Assembly (NCBI GenBank): GCA_034004685.1
Contig: JAVEWG010000069.1
Coordinates: 1 to 9,416 of the forward strand
DNA: 9,416 bases
Reading direction: 5' to 3'
Source: JAEUNX01 sp034004685
Lineage (GTDB): Bacteria; Pseudomonadota; Gammaproteobacteria; Burkholderiales; Rhodocyclaceae
The notes under the pieces: generated by a model
What the model was told of the DNA's origin: nothing
Database searches by the model: none
The model's input: only the letters and a program-made list of their open reading frames with translations
Part shown: piece by piece, positions 6,777 to 9,416 of the stretch
How the letters are laid out: the number at the start of each line of letters is the position of its first letter
Position numbering within the stretch: position 1 is the stretch's first letter
Position numbers and translations under genes: made by a program

Positions 6777-6785
6777 ATTCTAGCA
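6777..6785 (-). promoter_or_regulatory. Candidate extended -10 promoter element of the hemCDXY operon
   Basis: The minus strand reads TGCTAGAAT: a TGN extension followed by TAGAAT, which matches TATAAT at 5 of 6 positions. It points toward hemC, with a predicted start near 6770 and an untranslated leader of about 90 bases. Seventeen bases upstream is GGGCGG rather than a -35 consensus, which an extended -10 promoter can tolerate. The would-be -35 area is inside the inverted repeat at 6788-6807. Confidence 0.45.
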
Positions 6786-6787
6786 TC

Positions 6788-6807
6788 GGGGGCCAGGAGC
6801 CGCCCCC
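6788..6807. repeat. GC-rich inverted repeat next to the hemC promoter candidate
   Basis: GGGGGC (6788-6793) and GCCCCC (6802-6807) form perfect 6-bp arms around an 8-base centre, CAGGAGCC. It begins three bases upstream of the extended -10 box of the hem promoter and covers its -35 position, so it could be an operator or merely a small hairpin. The symmetry is visible; regulatory use is inferred, and GC-rich DNA produces such arms by chance fairly often. Confidence 0.35.
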
Positions 6808-6873
6808 AAATGGCTCAATTCCTGGAGCGGCCTGCCGTAATACCATCTTCGGACTATTAGGCGGACCTTCCCC

Positions 6874-7908
6874 ATGCGCGTGGTGATCGTAGACGACACC
6901 CAACTCAACCTGACCCTGATGGAGGCCCTGATCTCCAAGGTGGAGGATTGCAGCCCCCTGTCCTTTCTTGATCCGGTGGCCGCCCTGGCCCATTGCTCCG
7001 CCCATGAACCCGACCTGATCCTGGTGGACTACATGATGCCCGAGCTCGATGGGCTGGAATTCATCCGCCGCATCCGGGCCCTGGACAGCCACCAGGACGT
7101 GCCCATCCTGATGGTCACCGCCAACCATGAGCGCCAGACCCGCTACGATGCCCTCCAGGCCGGCGCCACCGACTTTCTCAACAAACCCATCGACCGCCAC
7201 GAGTTCCAGCCCCGGGTGCGCAACATGCTGGCCCTGCGCCGCGCTCACCTGGCAACCCGGCAGCGGGCCGAAACCCTGGCCCACGAAGTACGCCTGGCCA
7301 CCGCCACCATCCACGCCCGGGAGCGGGAAACCATCGCCCGGCTGGCCAGGGCGGCGGAGTTCCGGGATCCGGAAACCGGCGCCCACATCCAGCGCATGTC
7401 CCACTACTCCGCGCTGATCGCCCGCCGGCTGGGCTTTGCCGACGATTTCGCGGACCTGCTGCTGGATGCCGCCCCCATGCACGACGTGGGAAAAATGGGC
7501 ATCCCCGACGGCATCCTCCTCAAGCCCGGCAAGCTGACCGCGGAAGAATTCGACGTGATGAAGCGCCACCCCACCATCGGCCACGACATCCTCAAGGATT
7601 CTGCCTCCGACGCGGTGCGCCTGGGGGCCTCCATCGCCCTCACCCACCATGAAAAATTCGACGGCAGCGGCTACCCCCACGGCCTGGCGGGAGCCTCCAT
7701 CCCCATCGAAGGGCGCATCGTGGCGGTGGCCGACGTGTTCGACGCCCTCACCTCGGAGCGCCCCTACAAGAAAGCCTGGCCCATGGAGGACGCCCTGGGG
7801 CTGTTGCGGGAAGGGCGCGGCGCCCACTTCGACCCCCACTGCGTGGAGGCCTTCCTGGGGGCGCTGGAGGAAGTGGAAACCATCCGCCGCCGCTTCGGCA
7901 CCGAATAA
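6874..7908 (+). CDS. Response regulator with receiver and HD-GYP domains (predicted c-di-GMP phosphodiesterase)
   Basis: RpfG-like two-domain regulator of 344 residues, predicted cytoplasmic. The receiver domain (1-120) has the acidic pair Asp7/Asp8, the phospho-accepting Asp52 in LVDYMMPELDG, Thr82 in LMVTANHE and Lys104 in FLNKPID, so phosphorylation should be possible. A helical linker (about 121-160) leads to the HD-GYP domain. That domain carries RDPETGAHIQRMSHYS (164-179), MHDVGKMGIPDGILLKPGKL (202-221) with metal-ligand His203/Asp204, HPTIGHDIL (232-240), HHEKFDGSGYP (258-268) and VADVFDALTSERPYKKAW. The full HHExxDGxGYP signature is present, so cyclic-di-GMP hydrolysis is likely, following the known activity of the family. 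It is divergent from hemC. A sensor gene starts 6 bp after its stop, suggesting the two form one signalling unit. The ATG is the first start in this frame and fits the family's receiver N-terminus. The process it controls cannot be read from the sequence. Confidence 0.93.
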   Translation: MRVVIVDDTQLNLTLMEALISKVEDCSPLSFLDPVAALAHCSAHEPDLILVDYMMPELDGLEFIRRIRALDSHQDVPILMVTANHERQTRYDALQAGATDFLNKPIDRHEFQPRVRNMLALRRAHLATRQRAETLAHEVRLATATIHARERETIARLARAAEFRDPETGAHIQRMSHYSALIARRLGFADDFADLLLDAAPMHDVGKMGIPDGILLKPGKLTAEEFDVMKRHPTIGHDILKDSASDAVRLGASIALTHHEKFDGSGYPHGLAGASIPIEGRIVAVADVFDALTSERPYKKAWPMEDALGLLREGRGAHFDPHCVEAFLGALEEVETIRRRFGTE

Positions 7909-7914
7909 ACCACC

Positions 7915-9416
7915 ATGCAGCCCCGCCTCGCGCCAGGATCCATTGCCCAACGGCTCGTCCTGCTGTTTGCCGCGGCCTTTGTCCTGAGCCTGGCTGGCTA
8001 CACCCTGTTCAGCGCCTGGCGCCAGTCGGAAGCCCTCACCGCGCTGACCCTGAACCGCTCCAAGGCGATCGTCGCCACCGTGGCGAACCTGTCGGAGGAA
8101 CTGGTGGCCGCCGGGGATTTTTCCCCCCTGACCGGGCGCCTCACCTCCCTCACCTTGGTGGACCAGATCGACGCCATCACGGTGGCAGACCCCACCGGCC
8201 AGGGCCTGGCCGCCGTCACCCGGGGCGCCTCCGGCAGGCTCGTCCCCGTCGCCCCGGCACGGGTTTCCCCCCCCAAACCCAACGAGCCCTGGATCCAGCC
8301 CCTCGCCAGCGAGGATCCCCGGATGATGATCTGGGCGCCCATTGGCCACCAGGAAGCCCTCGGCTGGGTGCGCATGGTCCTCAACTTCCAGGCCAGCCAG
8401 GCGGCCAATCAGCGACTGGTGTGGGACAGCCTGCTCAGCGGCGGCCTGTCCTTCCTGCTGGGCATGCTCCTGCTGCGGCTGGGCCTGCGCCGCCCCCTGG
8501 CAGACTTGCGCGCCGCCACCGCCTTTGCCGATCAACTCCAGCAAAGCGGCCCGCAACGCCTGGCCATCCAATCCAATCTGGCCGAAATCCGGCTGCTGGC
8601 CGAAGCCCTGAACCACACCGCCGACCGCCTCGCCCTCGAACAGCGGCTCCGGCTCCGCAGCGAAGCCCGCCTGCAAGCCATGGCCGAATCCACCGTGGAC
8701 TGCATCTTCACCATCGACAGCGCCGGCCGGATCACCGACTTCAACCCGGCCTGCGAGCACACCTTCGGCTACACCGCCGAAGAAGCCATCCACCAGCCCG
8801 TGGAAACCCTGCTGGTGCCGCCGGAACTGCGGAGTTATTTCCGCAACGCCTACGCAGAATTCCGGCGCACCGGCGAAGGATTCGCGTACCGGACCCGAGT
8901 GCTGACCAACGCCCTGCGCAAAGACGGCAGCCTGGTGCCCCTCTCATATTCCATGACCCCCAGCCACACCGAGGAAGGCACCTTTTTCACCTATTTCGCC
9001 CGCGACATCAGCGACGAGCTCACCGCCGACGCGGCCCTGGCGTCCCGGGAGCGGTACTTCCGTGGAATTCTGGACAATCTGGCGGAACTGGTCTTCGAAA
9101 CCGATGAGGATTCCAACTGGACCTATCTCAATCATGCCTGGCGGGTCATCTACGGCGACACGGTCGCCCTGCCCCCCGACGACCCCAATAAGCGGCGCCT
9201 GGAAGCATCCTTGCCGGACGATGAAATCACCCGGATCCGCAAACTTTTCCACAGCCTGCGGGATGGATCCGCCTCCAGGGTTGAAACCGACCTGAAGATC
9301 TTCAACACCCAAGGGGAGGCCCTCTGGCTCTCCGTTTCCGCCCTCGCCCGGCGGGACGAGGACGGCCGCTTCCTGGGCTATGCCGGCTCGGCGGTCAACA
9401 TCACCGAGCGCAAGCG
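7915..9416 (+). CDS. Membrane sensor protein with two PAS domains, C-terminal output domain off the right edge
   Basis: My translation from the ATG at 7915 stays open to the window end, giving 500 codons. Domains: membrane helix 1 (about 11-33), a periplasmic region of about 135 residues, helix 2 (about 172-190) followed by LRRPLADLRAATAFADQL, which looks like a HAMP linker (about 191-245), then PAS1 (about 252-368, with IFTIDSAGRITDFNPACEHTFGY and RKDGS) and PAS2 (about 378-499, ending in GSAVNITERK). A coiled stretch joins HAMP and PAS1. No FixL-type heme His or LOV cysteine motif was found in either PAS, so the ligand is unknown. The output domain after ITERK is not in the window. A histidine kinase would fit a partner for the upstream receiver-HD-GYP protein, but a GGDEF or GGDEF-EAL output is also common after such PAS pairs. 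The 6-bp spacing and the absence of its own ribosome-binding site suggest translational coupling with the upstream gene. Confidence 0.88.
   Translation, partial: MQPRLAPGSIAQRLVLLFAAAFVLSLAGYTLFSAWRQSEALTALTLNRSKAIVATVANLSEELVAAGDFSPLTGRLTSLTLVDQIDAITVADPTGQGLAAVTRGASGRLVPVAPARVSPPKPNEPWIQPLASEDPRMMIWAPIGHQEALGWVRMVLNFQASQAANQRLVWDSLLSGGLSFLLGMLLLRLGLRRPLADLRAATAFADQLQQSGPQRLAIQSNLAEIRLLAEALNHTADRLALEQRLRLRSEARLQAMAESTVDCIFTIDSAGRITDFNPACEHTFGYTAEEAIHQPVETLLVPPELRSYFRNAYAEFRRTGEGFAYRTRVLTNALRKDGSLVPLSYSMTPSHTEEGTFFTYFARDISDELTADAALASRERYFRGILDNLAELVFETDEDSNWTYLNHAWRVIYGDTVALPPDDPNKRRLEASLPDDEITRIRKLFHSLRDGSASRVETDLKIFNTQGEALWLSVSALARRDEDGRFLGYAGSAVNITERK

Larger units (their letters stand above)
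6679..6873. promoter_or_regulatory. Divergent intergenic region between hemC and the HD-GYP regulator gene
   Basis: These 195 bp should hold promoters in both directions. On the minus side an extended -10 box (6777-6785) would give a leader of about 90 bases before the hemC GTG. On the plus side I see only weak elements: TATTAG at 6855-6860, spaced 17 bases from CTGCCG, and AGGCGGA at 6859-6865 as a possible ribosome-binding site 8 bases before the ATG. A 20-bp GC-rich inverted repeat lies at 6788-6807. No riboswitch, sRNA or clear terminator was recognised. Confidence 0.5.

Noticed and set aside
6855..6860. TATTAG as -10 box for the HD-GYP gene
   Set aside because: The matching -35 position is CTGCCG, a poor fit; too weak to list as its own feature.

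Overview
The window is GC-rich DNA (strong G/C third-position bias, few intergenic bases) from a Gram-negative bacterium. The hemC-hemD-hemX-hemY order and the PP0621-type small gene beside a PilS-like kinase fit a betaproteobacterium, perhaps Rhodocyclales. That placement is inference from gene content and protein style; no marker gene fixes it.

Layout. Positions 1-6678 are all on the minus strand; read in transcription order they run from 6678 down to 1. First comes a tight heme-biosynthesis operon: hemC (GTG start), hemD, hemX and hemY, with spacings of 10 bp, a 4-bp ATGA overlap and 9 bp. A 223-bp intergenic region follows. It holds a pair of REP-like hairpins and a 61-bp imperfect palindrome that overlaps the hemY stop codon. 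Next are a YbdL-type methionine aminotransferase, a 78-residue membrane-anchored protein with a Cys-rich zinc-ribbon-like tail (PP0621-like), and the N-terminal 321 residues of a PilS-like sensor histidine kinase that leaves the window just after its phospho-accepting His.

A 195-bp divergent intergenic region (6679-6873) carries a plausible extended -10 promoter for the hem operon and a small GC-rich inverted repeat. On the plus strand from 6874 there is a two-gene signalling unit. A receiver-HD-GYP response regulator with all visible catalytic motifs intact (predicted cyclic-di-GMP phosphodiesterase) is followed 6 bp later by a two-TM membrane sensor with two PAS domains, whose output domain lies beyond the right edge.

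How it works together. HemC and HemD turn porphobilinogen into uroporphyrinogen III, and HemX and HemY are the membrane proteins usually cotranscribed with them. Two separate signalling modules flank this housekeeping block: type IV pilus control (PilS) and c-di-GMP turnover (HD-GYP plus PAS sensor). I see no RNA gene, CRISPR array, insertion sequence, defence system or clear new multi-gene system. The least explained elements are the intergenic hairpins at 2488-2644, the small Cys-rich protein, and the pairing of HD-GYP regulator and sensor divergent from the heme operon.
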